A stretch of 64,000 nt of DNA from Nocardioides eburneiflavus (GTDB lineage: Bacteria > Actinomycetota > Actinomycetes > Propionibacteriales > Nocardioidaceae). Shown one piece after another: positions 41,489 to 49,445 of this stretch. The stretch is from the NCBI RefSeq assembly GCF_004785795.1, contig NZ_SRRO01000001.1, positions 1,612,001-1,676,000 of the forward strand. Reading direction: 5' to 3'. How positions within the stretch are numbered: the stretch's first letter is position 1; every line of letters begins with the position of its first letter. A program made the position numbers and the translations under genes. The notes under the pieces were generated by a model. It was not told the origin of the DNA and searched no databases. It saw only the letters and a program-made list of their open reading frames with translations.

Positions 41489-42721
41489 TCAGCCGAACGG
41501 GATGCGCCCCCGCAGCGACTCCGGGTCGTTGACCGGCTGCTCGCCGGTCTCCTTGATGACCTCGCGCGCCTTGTCGACGCTGTCCCAGACGTTCCAGAGG
41601 ACGACGCCGCGGACCTGGCCGGACTTCAGGTAGTAGACGACGCCCGTGCCGATCTCGCCGTCCTTCCAGTCCTCGACCAGGTCGAGGCGGCTGCTGGTCT
41701 CGCCGACGGCCTCGTAGCCCTCGTCGAGGATGTCGGACCAGAAGAACGGCGTGTAGTCGTACGCCGCATCGGCGCCGGCCATCACCCTGCCGGCGTGCTC
41801 GCCGGACTTCTCGGCGTGGTCGACGTGCTCGACCCGGCGGCGGCCGAGGAGGGCGTCGGGGTAGGACGCGACGTCGCCCGCGGCGTACACGTCGGGGTCG
41901 CTGGTGCGCAGGTGGTCGTCGACCACGACGCCGTTGTCGACCTCGAGGCCGGCGGCCTCGGCGAGCCCGGTGCGCGGCAGGACGCCGACGCCGATCACGG
42001 CGGCGTCGGCGACGATGTGGGAGTCGTCGTCGAGGCGGATCCGTACGCCGCCGTCGTCCTCCTCGCCACCCGAGACCGAGCCGTGCACGATGGTCACGCC
42101 GCGGTCGGCGAGCTCCTTGGTGAGGTGGGCGGCCAGGGCGCGCGGGAACATCTGCTCCTGCACGTCCTCGAGGTCGAGGACGAGGGTGACGTCGATGCCG
42201 TTCTGGATCAGCGCCGAGGTGATCTCGGAGCCGATGTAGCCGCCGCCGACGACCGCGACGTGGCTGCCCTTCGCGGCGACCGCGCGCAGCCGCTCGTAGT
42301 CGGCGGCGGTGCGGTAGTAGAGGACGCGCGGGCCGGGGTCGACGCCGAGCACGCGCGGCTCTGCGCCGGTCGCGAGCAGGAGCTTGCCGTAGCCGACGCT
42401 GCTGCCGTCGGCGAGACGTACGACGTGGGCCTCGCGGTCGATCGCGGTGACGGTGGTGTCGGTGAGGAGGTCGACGGCGTCGTCGTCGTCGAGGTCGCCG
42501 GCCAGCGAGCTGCCCTCGAGGGTCGCGTCGTCCTTGAGCCAGAGGTCCTTGGTGAGCACGGGCCGGTAGACCGGCTTGGCGGGCTCGGAGCCGAGCACGC
42601 CGATCGTGCCGCTGGCGTCCTCGGCGCGGATGCCCTTCACGGCGCTCGCCGCGGCGACCCCCGCTCCGACGATGACGTAGTCGTAGGTCTTCTCGGCGTC
42701 AGTGTTTCGGGCGTCGCTCAT
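41489..42721 (-). CDS. FAD-dependent NAD(P)H oxidoreductase (AIF/ferredoxin-reductase type)
   Basis: A 410-aa class I pyridine-nucleotide-disulfide-fold flavoprotein without a redox-active CxxC. FAD binding: YDYVIVGAGVAAASAVKGIR (GxGxxA). NAD(P) binding: HVAVVGGGYIGSEITSALI (GGGYIG). The second FAD contact DVYAAGDVASYPD matches the TxxxxAAGD motif. The C-terminal domain resembles apoptosis-inducing-factor-like and ferredoxin reductases (FFWSDILDEGYEAVGE). No ferredoxin or oxygenase gene is adjacent, so the electron partner is unknown. Ends 7 bp from the repeat array. Confidence 0.88.
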   Translation of the reverse strand: MSDARNTDAEKTYDYVIVGAGVAAASAVKGIRAEDASGTIGVLGSEPAKPVYRPVLTKDLWLKDDATLEGSSLAGDLDDDDAVDLLTDTTVTAIDREAHVVRLADGSSVGYGKLLLATGAEPRVLGVDPGPRVLYYRTAADYERLRAVAAKGSHVAVVGGGYIGSEITSALIQNGIDVTLVLDLEDVQEQMFPRALAAHLTKELADRGVTIVHGSVSGGEEDDGGVRIRLDDDSHIVADAAVIGVGVLPRTGLAEAAGLEVDNGVVVDDHLRTSDPDVYAAGDVASYPDALLGRRRVEHVDHAEKSGEHAGRVMAGADAAYDYTPFFWSDILDEGYEAVGETSSRLDLVEDWKDGEIGTGVVYYLKSGQVRGVVLWNVWDSVDKAREVIKETGEQPVNDPESLRGRIPFG

Positions 42722-42779
42722 GCTGCCATCGTGGCCCGCGGGTGGTGGGCTTTCAACGCCCGTCCCACCCCTACGGCTC

Positions 42780-43502
42780 TCAGAGGCTGCGGAGCACCGC
42801 CGTCACCACGCCGAGGATCGTGGCGTCGTCGCCCGGGATCGGGTCGTAGGCGTCGTTGTGCGGCAGCAGCCAGACGTGGCCGTCCTTGCGCTGGAACGTC
42901 TTGACCGTGGCCTCGCCCTCGATCAGCGCGGCGACGATCTGGCCGTTGGTGGCGGTCTGCTCCTGGCGGATCACGACGTAGTCGCCGTTGCAGATGGCCG
43001 CGTCGACCATCGAGTCGCCGGAGACCTCGAGCAGGAAGAGCGTGCCGTCGCCGACGAGCTGCTTGGGCAGCGGGAACACGTCGGTGACCTGCTCCTCGGC
43101 GAGGATCGGGCCACCGGCGGCGATGCGGCCGACGACCGGGATGTTGACCGCGGTCGGGGCGATGTCGCCGATGCCGGTCTCGTCGACGCTCGACTCCTCG
43201 CCGTGGGACAGGGAGCGGCGCGCCGCCATCACCTCGGGGAGGAACACCTCCAGGGCGCGGGGACGGTTGGGGTCGCGCTTGAGGAAGCCCTTGCCCTCGA
43301 GCACGCGCAGCTGGTGGGCCACGCTGGACGACGACGTGAGGCCGACGGCCTGGCCGATCTCGCGCATCGACGGCGGGTAGCCCTTGGACTCGATCGAGTC
43401 CTTGATCGTGGCGAGCACGCGCTGCTGGCGCGGCGTCAGCCCGGTGGCGTCCGGGGGGCCGTCGGGCATCTCGATGACGTTCTTGTCGTCCTGCTTGGCC
43501 AT
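42780..43502 (-). CDS. lexA: SOS repressor LexA
   Basis: A 240-aa repressor. The N-terminal winged helix ([44 protein letters not shown]) is followed by a linker and the S24 autoprotease domain. The cleavage site is Ala129-Gly130 in GRIAAGGPI, the catalytic Ser164 is in VSGDSMVDA, and Lys201 is in ATVKTFQR. RecA filaments stimulate self-cleavage and derepress DNA-repair genes. An SOS box at 43586-43601 in its own upstream region implies autoregulation. It lies near the LysM gene and nrdR, as in mycobacteria. Confidence 0.97.
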   Translation of the reverse strand: MAKQDDKNVIEMPDGPPDATGLTPRQQRVLATIKDSIESKGYPPSMREIGQAVGLTSSSSVAHQLRVLEGKGFLKRDPNRPRALEVFLPEVMAARRSLSHGEESSVDETGIGDIAPTAVNIPVVGRIAAGGPILAEEQVTDVFPLPKQLVGDGTLFLLEVSGDSMVDAAICNGDYVVIRQEQTATNGQIVAALIEGEATVKTFQRKDGHVWLLPHNDAYDPIPGDDATILGVVTAVLRSL

Positions 43503-43585
43503 GGCGTCCTCCACTGCGTGGTGCCCCCACCGTCCGCGCCGGGCGGGAGCTGTGCGCTCACCGTAGCCCTCGGTGGGCCCGAGGA

Positions 43586-43601
43586 TCAAACACCTGTTCG
43601 A
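43586..43601 (-). promoter_or_regulatory. SOS box of lexA
   Basis: On the minus strand TCGAACAGGTGTTTGA, matching actinobacterial TCGAAC-N4-GTTCGA at all but one position. It is 84 bp upstream of the lexA start and 37 bp before the divergent SDR gene. Confidence 0.85.
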
Positions 43602-43638
43602 AGTCGCGTGTCGCTGGGATGGCGCTAGTGTCGGTGCG

Positions 43639-44430
43639 ATGCAGACCTCGTGCGTCGTCACCGGTGGAGCGCGCGGGATCGGGCGCGGCATCGCGGAGCT
43701 GATGGTCGCGCGCGGCCACGCCGTCGTCATCGGCGACCTCGACGGGTGGGCGGCCGCTGCGACGGCGGCGGAGATCGGCGCGGTCGCGGGCCTCGGTCAG
43801 GACGTACGCGATCCCGCCTCCCACGTCCTCGTCGCGGAGGAGGCGGCCCGTCACGGGGCGCTGACGTCGTGGTTCAACAACGCCGGCGTCGGTGACGACG
43901 GCGCCCTGGCCGCGCTGACGGACGAGCAGGTGCGCCGCCTGGTGGAGGTCAACCTGCTCGGTACGACGTGGGGCACCCGAGCCGCGCTGGCGGCGTTCGG
44001 GCCGGCCGGGGGAGACGTCGTCAACGTCGCCTCGCTGTCGGGCCTCGGGCCGGTGCCGGGCTACAGCATGTACGCCGCGACGAAGGCCGCGGTCGTCTCG
44101 CTGTCGGCGTCGGTCAACGCCGAGGCCCCCCGCGGGGTGCGGGTCCACGCGCTGTGCCCCGACGGGGTGGACACCGCGATGCTGGCCGCGCAGGACCCCG
44201 ACGGCCTCGGCTCGCAGCTGACCCACTCCGGCGGCCCGATCCTCGGCGTGGCCGAGGTCGCCGAGGCGGCCGTCGCCCTCGTGGGCTCGCGCCGCGTGGT
44301 GCGGACCGTGCCGGGCTGGCGCGGCGGGGTGGTCCGCGGCGCCGCGCTCGCCCCGGGCGTCACGCAGCACGCCGCGTCGCTGTTCGCGGCGCAGGGGCGC
44401 CGCGCGATGCGGCGCCGCGCCGCCGGCTGA
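43639..44430 (+). CDS. Short-chain dehydrogenase/reductase
   Basis: A 263-aa SDR divergent from lexA. Cofactor motif [17 protein letters not shown], with [10 protein letters not shown] after strand two (Asp favours NAD+). [14 protein letters not shown] is the NNAG motif. The catalytic residues are Ser in [24 protein letters not shown] and the YxxxK pair there. The C-terminus has an Arg-rich tail ([12 protein letters not shown]). Substrate unknown. The lexA SOS box lies 37 bp upstream of its ATG, so its expression may also respond to LexA. Confidence 0.88.
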   Translation: MQTSCVVTGGARGIGRGIAELMVARGHAVVIGDLDGWAAAATAAEIGAVAGLGQDVRDPASHVLVAEEAARHGALTSWFNNAGVGDDGALAALTDEQVRRLVEVNLLGTTWGTRAALAAFGPAGGDVVNVASLSGLGPVPGYSMYAATKAAVVSLSASVNAEAPRGVRVHALCPDGVDTAMLAAQDPDGLGSQLTHSGGPILGVAEVAEAAVALVGSRRVVRTVPGWRGGVVRGAALAPGVTQHAASLFAAQGRRAMRRRAAG

Positions 44431-44457
44431 GCGCGGGCGCCCGCCCGACCACTTGCC

Positions 44458-44483
44458 CACTCGAGCGGGCATATGTCCGCTCG
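44458..44483. terminator. Palindrome between convergent genes
   Basis: CTCGAGCGG (44458-44466) and CCGCTCGAG (44475-44483) form a perfect 9-bp stem with an 8-nt loop. It lies between the convergent ends of the SDR (44430) and the FAD oxidoreductase (44545), so a terminator role is likely. Confidence 0.5.
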
Positions 44484-44544
44484 AGCAGGGGCATGCTGTG
44501 CGACCGGCGACTACTCGGGTCACCAAGTGGACCGCAGGGCGCGA

Positions 44545-45753
44545 TCAGGGCAGGCGTACCTGGCCGTGCTTCATCTTCCAGAGGAAGTACTTCTCGAAGC
44601 CGAGCTTCATCGCGTGGGCCTGCGGGCCGGGGATCAGCACGCCGTGCTTGCGCGGCGGCAGCATCTTGTCGGCGAGGATGATGACGCCGTTGTTGCCGGC
44701 GTCCATCACGCAGACCGCCGGGATGTCGCCGAACGCCTTGTGCGCGTCGGGTGCCTCGCCCCTGATCTGGGCGGCGATGTTGGTCGCCGCGACGTGGGCC
44801 TGCTGCTCGGTGGGGAAGCCGGTCTTGGGGATGCCGACCGGCGTGGGGGTCTGCCACGGGACGTCGACCGCGGCGGCGACGCCCACGGCGTACACGTCGT
44901 CGTAGGCCTCGCTCTGGTAGGTGTCGCGCACCTTCACGAACCCGTTGTCGTCGGCGAGCTTGGGCGTGTTGCGGACGACCTCCTGGCCGGAGAACGGCGG
45001 GATGATCATCGCGTAGCCGAAGTCGAGCGCGCTCCCGTCGGCGAGCACCAGCCGGCCCTCGTCGACGTGGTCCATCGCGGTGTCGAGGACGGCGTCGATC
45101 TTCTCCTTCTTGAGGAACATCCCGAGCAGGCTCTCGCCGTGGGGGAGGCCGCCGATGCCGAAGTGGCCGAGGAACGGCTCGGCGCTGACGTAGGTGAGCT
45201 TCACGCGGTCCTTGAGGCCGGCCTTCTTCAGCTGGTAGCTGGTGTTGAAGAGGAACTCGTACGCCGCGCCGAAGCAGCCGGCGCCCTGGGTCGCGCCGAT
45301 GACGACGTCGCCCGGCTTCTCGCGGAACTGCCGCCAGCCCTCACCGGCGTGGATCGCGTCGTCCATCGTCGTGATGGTGTGCGCGTTGCCGCCCTCGCCG
45401 AGGCCGGGGATGACCTCGAAGCGGTTGCGGTAGCCGGTGGCGATGACGAGGTAGTCGTAGTCCTGCGGGCCGGCGGTGGTCTCGACGCGCCGGGCCTCGG
45501 GGTCGATCGCGGTGGCCTCGGCGTGGACGAACTCGACGTCGTGCTCCTCGAACGTCGGGCCGACCTTGAAGGTGATGTCGGCGCGGGTGCGCTTGCCGAA
45601 CGGCACCCAGATCAGCGACGGGGTGAAGAGGAACTCGTCGGAGGAGGACACCACCGTCACGTCGACGTCCCCGTGCAGCTCGTGCTTGACCGTGATGGCG
45701 GCGGTGAGACCGCCGAAGTTGCCCCCGAGGACCAGGACCTTCTTGCGCGACAT
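44545..45753 (-). CDS. NAD(P)/FAD oxidoreductase, sulfide:quinone oxidoreductase-like
   Basis: A 402-aa flavoprotein of the SQR/NDH-2-like group. The N-terminal FAD motif is KVLVLGGNFGGLTAAITVKHEL. SSSDEFLFTPSLIWVPFGKR is the type II SQR-like block, DYDYLVIATGYRN is the ATG motif, and GVAAAVDVPWQTPTPVGIPKTGFPTEQQA is a family block before the C-terminal membrane-associating segment. Conserved SQR cysteines are only partly present, so sulfide oxidation is uncertain; another quinone-linked electron donor is possible. AAGGAGA precedes the ATG. The promoter region is shared with the LysM gene and holds three SOS-box-like sites. Confidence 0.82.
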   Translation of the reverse strand: MSRKKVLVLGGNFGGLTAAITVKHELHGDVDVTVVSSSDEFLFTPSLIWVPFGKRTRADITFKVGPTFEEHDVEFVHAEATAIDPEARRVETTAGPQDYDYLVIATGYRNRFEVIPGLGEGGNAHTITTMDDAIHAGEGWRQFREKPGDVVIGATQGAGCFGAAYEFLFNTSYQLKKAGLKDRVKLTYVSAEPFLGHFGIGGLPHGESLLGMFLKKEKIDAVLDTAMDHVDEGRLVLADGSALDFGYAMIIPPFSGQEVVRNTPKLADDNGFVKVRDTYQSEAYDDVYAVGVAAAVDVPWQTPTPVGIPKTGFPTEQQAHVAATNIAAQIRGEAPDAHKAFGDIPAVCVMDAGNNGVIILADKMLPPRKHGVLIPGPQAHAMKLGFEKYFLWKMKHGQVRLP

Positions 45754-45853
45754 GGCTCGCTCTCCTTGTGTCGTGTGGCTGTGCCTCCACGCTCGTCGCT
45801 CCGGGGTGGTGCGGGTAGGTCCGTTGGTCCTCTCCGTGGGGGCCGTCCGGACG

Positions 45854-45869
45854 TCGAACAATTGTTCGC
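45854..45869. promoter_or_regulatory. SOS box 1 upstream of the LysM gene
   Basis: TCGAACAATTGTTCGC contains the perfect palindrome CGAACAATTGTTCG and matches TCGAAC-N4-GTTCGA at 15 of 16 positions. Confidence 0.8.
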
Positions 45870-45886
45870 CCTGATGCTTGCGTTGT

Positions 45887-45902
45887 TCGAACAGGTGCTC
45901 TA
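45887..45902. promoter_or_regulatory. SOS-box-like site 2
   Basis: TCGAACAGGTGCTCTA has the same left half and centre as the lexA box (TCGAACAGGTG) with a degenerate right half. Confidence 0.5.
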
Positions 45903-45905
45903 CCG

Positions 45906-45921
45906 TCGTACACATGTTCGA
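45906..45921. promoter_or_regulatory. SOS box 3 upstream of the LysM gene
   Basis: TCGTACACATGTTCGA has one mismatch to TCGAAC-N4-GTTCGA. It overlaps the palindrome GTTCGATCGAAC (45916-45927). Confidence 0.65.
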
Positions 45922-46025
45922 TCGAACGCCTGATCGACACCCGGTGGCCCAGGCCACTGTCGGTGGGTCCGACTAGACATTCGCTCGACAGAGACATCCG
46001 GCTGAATCTTCCCCAGGAGGCCACC

Positions 46026-46379
46026 ATGAGCACCCTCAGCCTTGCCCCCGCCTTTGCCCCCGTTCCCGTCCGCCGCGGCTCGACCGTACGGCTGACCCGG
46101 CGCGGGCGCCTCGTGGTCTTCGTGACCTCGCTGTTCCTCGTGCTCAGCGTGGCCTTCATGCTCGCCGGCGGCGCCGTCGGCACGGGCTCGTCCGGTGAGC
46201 CGGCGCCCACCGAGATCGTCCAGGTCGCTCCCGGCGACACCCTCTGGGGGATCGCCAGCGAGATCGCGGCCGACGGCGACGTCCGCTCGATGATGAACGA
46301 GATCGAGCGCCTCAACGCCCTCGAGTCCACCGGCCTCAGCGCCGGCCAGAAGCTCCGCGTCCCTGTCGTCTCCGACTGA
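46026..46379 (+). CDS. LysM-domain membrane protein, probable SOS-induced cell-division/cell-wall factor
   Basis: A 117-aa protein: a short cytoplasmic N-terminus, one transmembrane helix (LVVFVTSLFLVLSVAFMLAGG), and an extracytoplasmic LysM domain (VQVAPGDTLWGIASEIAADGDVRSMMNEIERLN to LSAGQKLRVP) that binds peptidoglycan. Size, topology and position between lexA and nrdR match mycobacterial Rv2719c/ChiZ and the functionally similar YneA/DivS, which block division during the SOS response. Three SOS-box-like sites lie 105-172 bp upstream. A Shine-Dalgarno sequence CAGGAGG precedes ATG 46026. The division-inhibitor role is inferred from context. Confidence 0.88.
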   Translation: MSTLSLAPAFAPVPVRRGSTVRLTRRGRLVVFVTSLFLVLSVAFMLAGGAVGTGSSGEPAPTEIVQVAPGDTLWGIASEIAADGDVRSMMNEIERLNALESTGLSAGQKLRVPVVSD

Positions 46380-46434
46380 CGCGCGAGGCCTCCATCAGCC
46401 GCTTCGACCCCGGCTGGTGGAACCAAGGGGAAGA

Positions 46435-46466
46435 CCGAGGGGCGGGCCTGGTGGCCCGCCCCTCGG
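46435..46466 (+). terminator. Terminator after the LysM gene
   Basis: CCGAGGGGCGGGCC (46435-46448) and GGCCCGCCCCTCGG (46453-46466) form a perfect 14-bp stem with a TGGT loop, 56 bp after the LysM stop. No T-run follows, as is common in high-GC actinobacteria. Confidence 0.75.
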
Positions 46467-46510
46467 CGCATGTGTTCTCGGTGGTCGAGCAGCGACCGTC
46501 CTTCCCGCAT

Positions 46511-46588
46511 CGGGAATCACCGGTTGCCCGGTGGTTCCCGACAGCAATGTGGAGTCCGTGAGCCGGATAGCGGGTCGCGGACTCCACA
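46511..46588 (+). repeat. Composite palindromic element, left type (copy C)
   Basis: Hairpin 1: CGGGAATCACCGG (46511-46523) and CCGGTGGTTCCCG (46528-46540), a 13-bp stem with one wobble. Hairpin 2: TGTGGAGTCCG (46548-46558) and CGGACTCCACA (46578-46588), a perfect 11-bp stem. Same layout and related sequence as 20066-20140. A DnaA-box match TTATCCACA follows at 46615-46623. Confidence 0.75.
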
Positions 46589-46703
46589 ATCTCCGCCACC
46601 GCAGGGGGACTCGGGTTATCCACAGATCCTCGTCGGGGGTGGTTCGACCCACGCCCGAATGGGTAGTTTCCCGGTGCTGACGTTGTTCTCGGGAAGGCAC
46701 TTC

Positions 46704-47225
46704 ATGTACGTACGCCGCGCACTCGCGCTCACCATCGCGGTCCCCGTCCTGCTGGCGGGGTGCTCCGACGACCCGGAGCCCACGCCGAAGATCCCGGAGC
46801 CGCCGAGCTCGTCCCCGACGCCCTCGGAGCCGGCGACTGAGGAGCCGGAGGCGGAGAGTCCGGAGGAGTTCATCCGGCGGTGGGCCTCGGAGGAGGCTCG
46901 GATGGAGAACACTGGCGATACGGCGGACTACCGAGCGCTGTCACAGAAGTGCCGAGCCTGCATCGAGCTTGCTGATCTGGTGGAGCAGTACTACGAAGCA
47001 GGAGGCTTCGTCGAATGGGACGGGTGGAAAATTCGAAGCATTCGGTCGCGCGGTACTAGTAGACGTGCGTTTCTAGTGAAGGTGAACTCTGCGCCTACAA
47101 AATATGCAGAAAGGGCCGGCGGTAAGGAGAAGTCATTTCCCGGTGGCCCAGGGGCTCATCTGATAACCGTCGCACCCGACGGAACGTCGTGGCAGGTGGT
47201 CGACAAGTCCGAGGTGGCCGGGTGA
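46704..47225 (+). CDS. DUF6318-like lipoprotein (copy 1)
   Basis: A 173-aa lipoprotein: the signal ends in VPVLLAGCSD (lipobox), then an acidic Pro/Ser/Glu linker, then the conserved domain EEFIRRWASEEARMENTGDTADYRALSQKCRACIELADLVEQYYEAGGFVEWDGW with a CxxC pair. The third gene downstream carries the same domain, so these are paralogues. The name DUF6318 is recalled from similar actinobacterial lipoproteins and not checked; function unknown. GGGAAGG precedes ATG 46704. The stop overlaps the next start (TGATG). From about 46900 the DNA is visibly AT-richer than its neighbours. Confidence 0.7.
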   Translation: MYVRRALALTIAVPVLLAGCSDDPEPTPKIPEPPSSSPTPSEPATEEPEAESPEEFIRRWASEEARMENTGDTADYRALSQKCRACIELADLVEQYYEAGGFVEWDGWKIRSIRSRGTSRRAFLVKVNSAPTKYAERAGGKEKSFPGGPGAHLITVAPDGTSWQVVDKSEVAG

Positions 47226-48028
47226 TGTCTCAGCTCGTTCGACTTCAAGTTCTCGCCTGCATAGTCTGCGTGCTCGTGTTGACCGGCCCTGCGGCACACG
47301 CGGAGTGCGGCGTCGAAGCCGAACTCGGAGAGGTGGTCGAGCAATGCGACAAGTCGGCGGGCGAGATCGAGGCAGAGAAGGCGAAGTACCCAACGGCCAA
47401 GTGGACCGTCCGTCAGCTCTGCAAAGACGGCGGACGCAATCCTGAGGGGATCTGCTTCAACCCACAGGAATGCACCACTGTGAGTGGTGTCCCAGGCACT
47501 CGATACACTCTCTTCAAGGATGGCGAGAACGATGGAACAGCTTGTCTGAGTGCTGGCGAGGCTGATGCCGTGGACGATCCCCCGCCTATCCGGGTGATTG
47601 TTATTGAAGCCTTTGAAAGGCTCGATTGGCCGCCGTCGCACCTGATCGTCCAGCCAGTCGGTGGGAAGACATTGGTCAACCTGGACACCAACTTCTACAC
47701 GTCCAATAGCGGGTCCAGGAGCATCTCGGTGCGCCTTGTTGAGTCGGAAGTTGTTGTGACGGCTCGCCCCATCTCGTACCAGTGGAACTTCGGCGACGGC
47801 ACCTCCACGACAACGACCAGTCCCGGGGCGCCGTACCCGAACCTCGACGTCGCCCACGTCTACGAGCAGGTCGACAAGGTCGCTGTCAGCGTCGACACTC
47901 AGTACGGCGATGCGAGTTTCACGGTCAACGGCGGCCCGCCCGAGTCGATCCCGTCGACGCTTTGGGTCGCCGGTGAGGCCCAGGACCTCGAGATCGTCGA
48001 AGCGCTCCCGCAGCTTGTGCTCCGGTGA
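47225..48028 (+). CDS. Secreted PKD-domain-like hypothetical protein
   Basis: A 267-aa exported protein with signal peptide LVRLQVLACIVCVLVLTGPAAHAE. Its N-terminal region is Cys-containing (ECGVEAELGEVVEQCDK, TVRQLCKDGGRNPEGICFNPQEC). A C-terminal PKD-like beta domain has YQWNFGDGTSTTTTSPGAPY and DVAHVYEQVDKVAVSV (the WxFGDG and HxY hallmarks). It is the middle gene of a three-gene unit with one-base TGATG overlaps on both sides. PKD domains usually mediate protein or surface contacts. Low GC at many wobble positions suggests acquisition from elsewhere. Confidence 0.72.
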   Translation: MSQLVRLQVLACIVCVLVLTGPAAHAECGVEAELGEVVEQCDKSAGEIEAEKAKYPTAKWTVRQLCKDGGRNPEGICFNPQECTTVSGVPGTRYTLFKDGENDGTACLSAGEADAVDDPPPIRVIVIEAFERLDWPPSHLIVQPVGGKTLVNLDTNFYTSNSGSRSISVRLVESEVVVTARPISYQWNFGDGTSTTTTSPGAPYPNLDVAHVYEQVDKVAVSVDTQYGDASFTVNGGPPESIPSTLWVAGEAQDLEIVEALPQLVLR

Positions 48029-48585
48029 TGCGTATCCGCCTGATGCGCGGCCTGGCGATTGTCGTGGCTGCCATGACGATCTCAGCCTGCGGGGCGGAGA
48101 CCGGGGCGCCCAGCCCCAAACAGCCTGCTCCCGATCAATCGGAATCTGGCAAGGCACAGCCAGCCAGCCCCACCGATTCCGGTTCGCCCGACTCTGCCTA
48201 CTTCGCGCAGGAGCGGATGAACCCTCGGAGATTCCTCCGGCAGTGGGTGGCCGCCAGCGACAAGATGCAGGTCACCGGCAGGACCGCCCCAATTGTGTCC
48301 ATGATCTCAGGATGCGAGCCGTGTGAGGGGTTCGTCGAGACGGTGGAGGAGGTCTACGCGGACAACGGGACAGTCGACTTCGCAGGTACGTCGATCGTGC
48401 GGATCGTGAAGGCGCAGGGATCGGACTCGGTGTACCTCCTCACGAAGGACGTGGCTCCCACCGTCGTCCACCACGGGGATGGACGTCTGGAGAAGTACCC
48501 AGGTGGTCGAACCACCTTCAGGTACATCCTCGAACCCGATGGGGACAGCTGGAACGTCGCTCACTTTTTCATCGAACCCAACTGA
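48028..48585 (+). CDS. DUF6318-like lipoprotein (copy 2)
   Basis: A 185-aa lipoprotein: the signal ends in MTISACGAE (lipobox), then a Pro/Ser-rich linker, then RRFLRQWVAASDKMQVTGRTA, ISGCEPCEGFVETVEEVYADNGTVDFAG (CxxC) and PGGRTTFRYILEPDGDSWNVAHF. It is paralogous to the gene at 46704, sharing the F-x-R-x-W, M-x-x-TG, CxxC, Y-x-x-x-G and PGG positions. ATG 48028 overlaps the upstream TGA; GTG 48025 is an alternative. Possibly a surface partner of the PKD-like protein between the two copies. Confidence 0.7.
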   Translation: MRIRLMRGLAIVVAAMTISACGAETGAPSPKQPAPDQSESGKAQPASPTDSGSPDSAYFAQERMNPRRFLRQWVAASDKMQVTGRTAPIVSMISGCEPCEGFVETVEEVYADNGTVDFAGTSIVRIVKAQGSDSVYLLTKDVAPTVVHHGDGRLEKYPGGRTTFRYILEPDGDSWNVAHFFIEPN

Positions 48586-48723
48586 TCGAAGAAGCTGTCA
48601 GTTCGCTCGCACCACGGACGAGCAAACTTCGTGCTTGGCCGCCCCTTGCCCCGACCACCCATGAGCGCGGTGTCTGTGCCTGGCCGGGCGCGCAGCTCTG
48701 CGCAGACCCGCAACCAGCGAGAC

Positions 48724-48764
48724 CGTGGAGCTCCCGGGCCACCAGGTGACTCATGAACTCCACG
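48724..48764 (+). repeat. Palindromic element, right type (copy D)
   Basis: CGTGGAG (48724-48730) pairs with CTCCACG (48758-48764). The right arm GACTCATGAACTCCACGATC closely matches the right arm of the element at 21218-21258. The stop codon of the next minus-strand gene begins 2 bp beyond it. Confidence 0.6.
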
Positions 48765-48765
48765 A

Positions 48766-49107
48766 TCACCGTGCGGCGCGCTTGCCGCCGACGGGGCGCG
48801 GGGGAGCGTCGGGGGACGGGGGCGAGGACGTGATCCCCAGGACACGGAGCATCCGCGCGACCAGGAGGAGGCCGACGAAGAGGCATGCGATGGCGCCGGC
48901 GCAGGCGAGGGCCATGAAGGTCCACGCCTGCGAGTTGCCGCCGCGCGCGGCCGTACCGAAGTCGATCGCGGCGTACACGAGGTAGCCCCAGGCCACCACC
49001 AGGAGGGTGATCGCGGCGCCCAGGAGCAGCGCCGCCTTGTTCGAGGGACGGGGCTGGCGGGCGCCCTTGCGCGACCCTGCTCTCTTCCCCGTGGACACGG
49101 GGTCCAT
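48766..49107 (-). CDS. Small two-helix membrane protein
   Basis: A 113-aa protein with a basic N-terminus (MDPVSTGKRAGSRKGARQPR), two hydrophobic helices (AALLLGAAITLLVVAWGYLV and FMALACAGAIACLFVGLLLV) and a Pro/Arg-rich tail. No domain recognised; topology predicts both ends in the cytoplasm. ATG at 49107 is taken as start because upstream codons read into unrelated sequence. Its end abuts the palindrome at 48724-48764. Confidence 0.72.
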   Translation of the reverse strand: MDPVSTGKRAGSRKGARQPRPSNKAALLLGAAITLLVVAWGYLVYAAIDFGTAARGGNSQAWTFMALACAGAIACLFVGLLLVARMLRVLGITSSPPSPDAPPRPVGGKRAAR

Positions 49108-49281
49108 TGTGGCGGATGTGGCCTGAGTGGGGCAGCCGAACGACCCAGAAGGAGGGGTCGACACGCCGCCGCTGGACCACCTCGCACCGCACTGACCTGC
49201 GGTTTTACCGAGCCCCGGAAATTGATCCGACGAGGTTCGGCATTCGCTTGCCATGCGTGGTGGGCGGAGCGTACGGTTACC

Positions 49282-49296
49282 ACTACATCTAGTAGT
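49282..49296. promoter_or_regulatory. NrdR-like box
   Basis: ACTACATCTAGTAGT, a 15-bp palindrome resembling the ACACTATATCTTGTGT-type NrdR box of actinobacteria, in the leader of the nrdR-nrdJ operon. The second box normally present is not convincing; a partial GTAGTTA repeat lies 14 bp downstream. Confidence 0.55.
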
Positions 49297-49309
49297 TACA
49301 CCGCTGTAG

Positions 49310-49318
49310 TTATCCACA
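49310..49318 (+). promoter_or_regulatory. DnaA-box match TTATCCACA
   Basis: An exact match to the classical DnaA box, 128 bp before nrdR. The other exact match in the part of the window I inspected is at 46615-46623. Confidence 0.4.
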
Positions 49319-49445
49319 TCTGGTGCACAGGCAGAGGGCGCGAACCCACAAGCCAAGGCTAGATGTCCACAGGAAGATCCACAGGCGCCACCCCGTTGTA
49401 CGGGTGTACGAGCCGCGCCCACACGTACCCGGGAGGAGGGCCGCC

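Larger units (their letters stand above)
49108..49445. other. 338-bp intergenic region with the nrdR-nrdJ control sequences
   Basis: Contains the NrdR-like box at 49282-49296, the DnaA-box match at 49310-49318, and a direct duplication of GTAGTTA (49292 and 49306) around them. The first 150 bp show nothing I can name. Confidence 0.5.

Noticed and set aside
46511..46588. Second transcription terminator of the LysM gene
   Set aside because: A strong terminator already ends at 46466, and the two-hairpin layout recurs at 20066-20140, so a repeat family explains it better.
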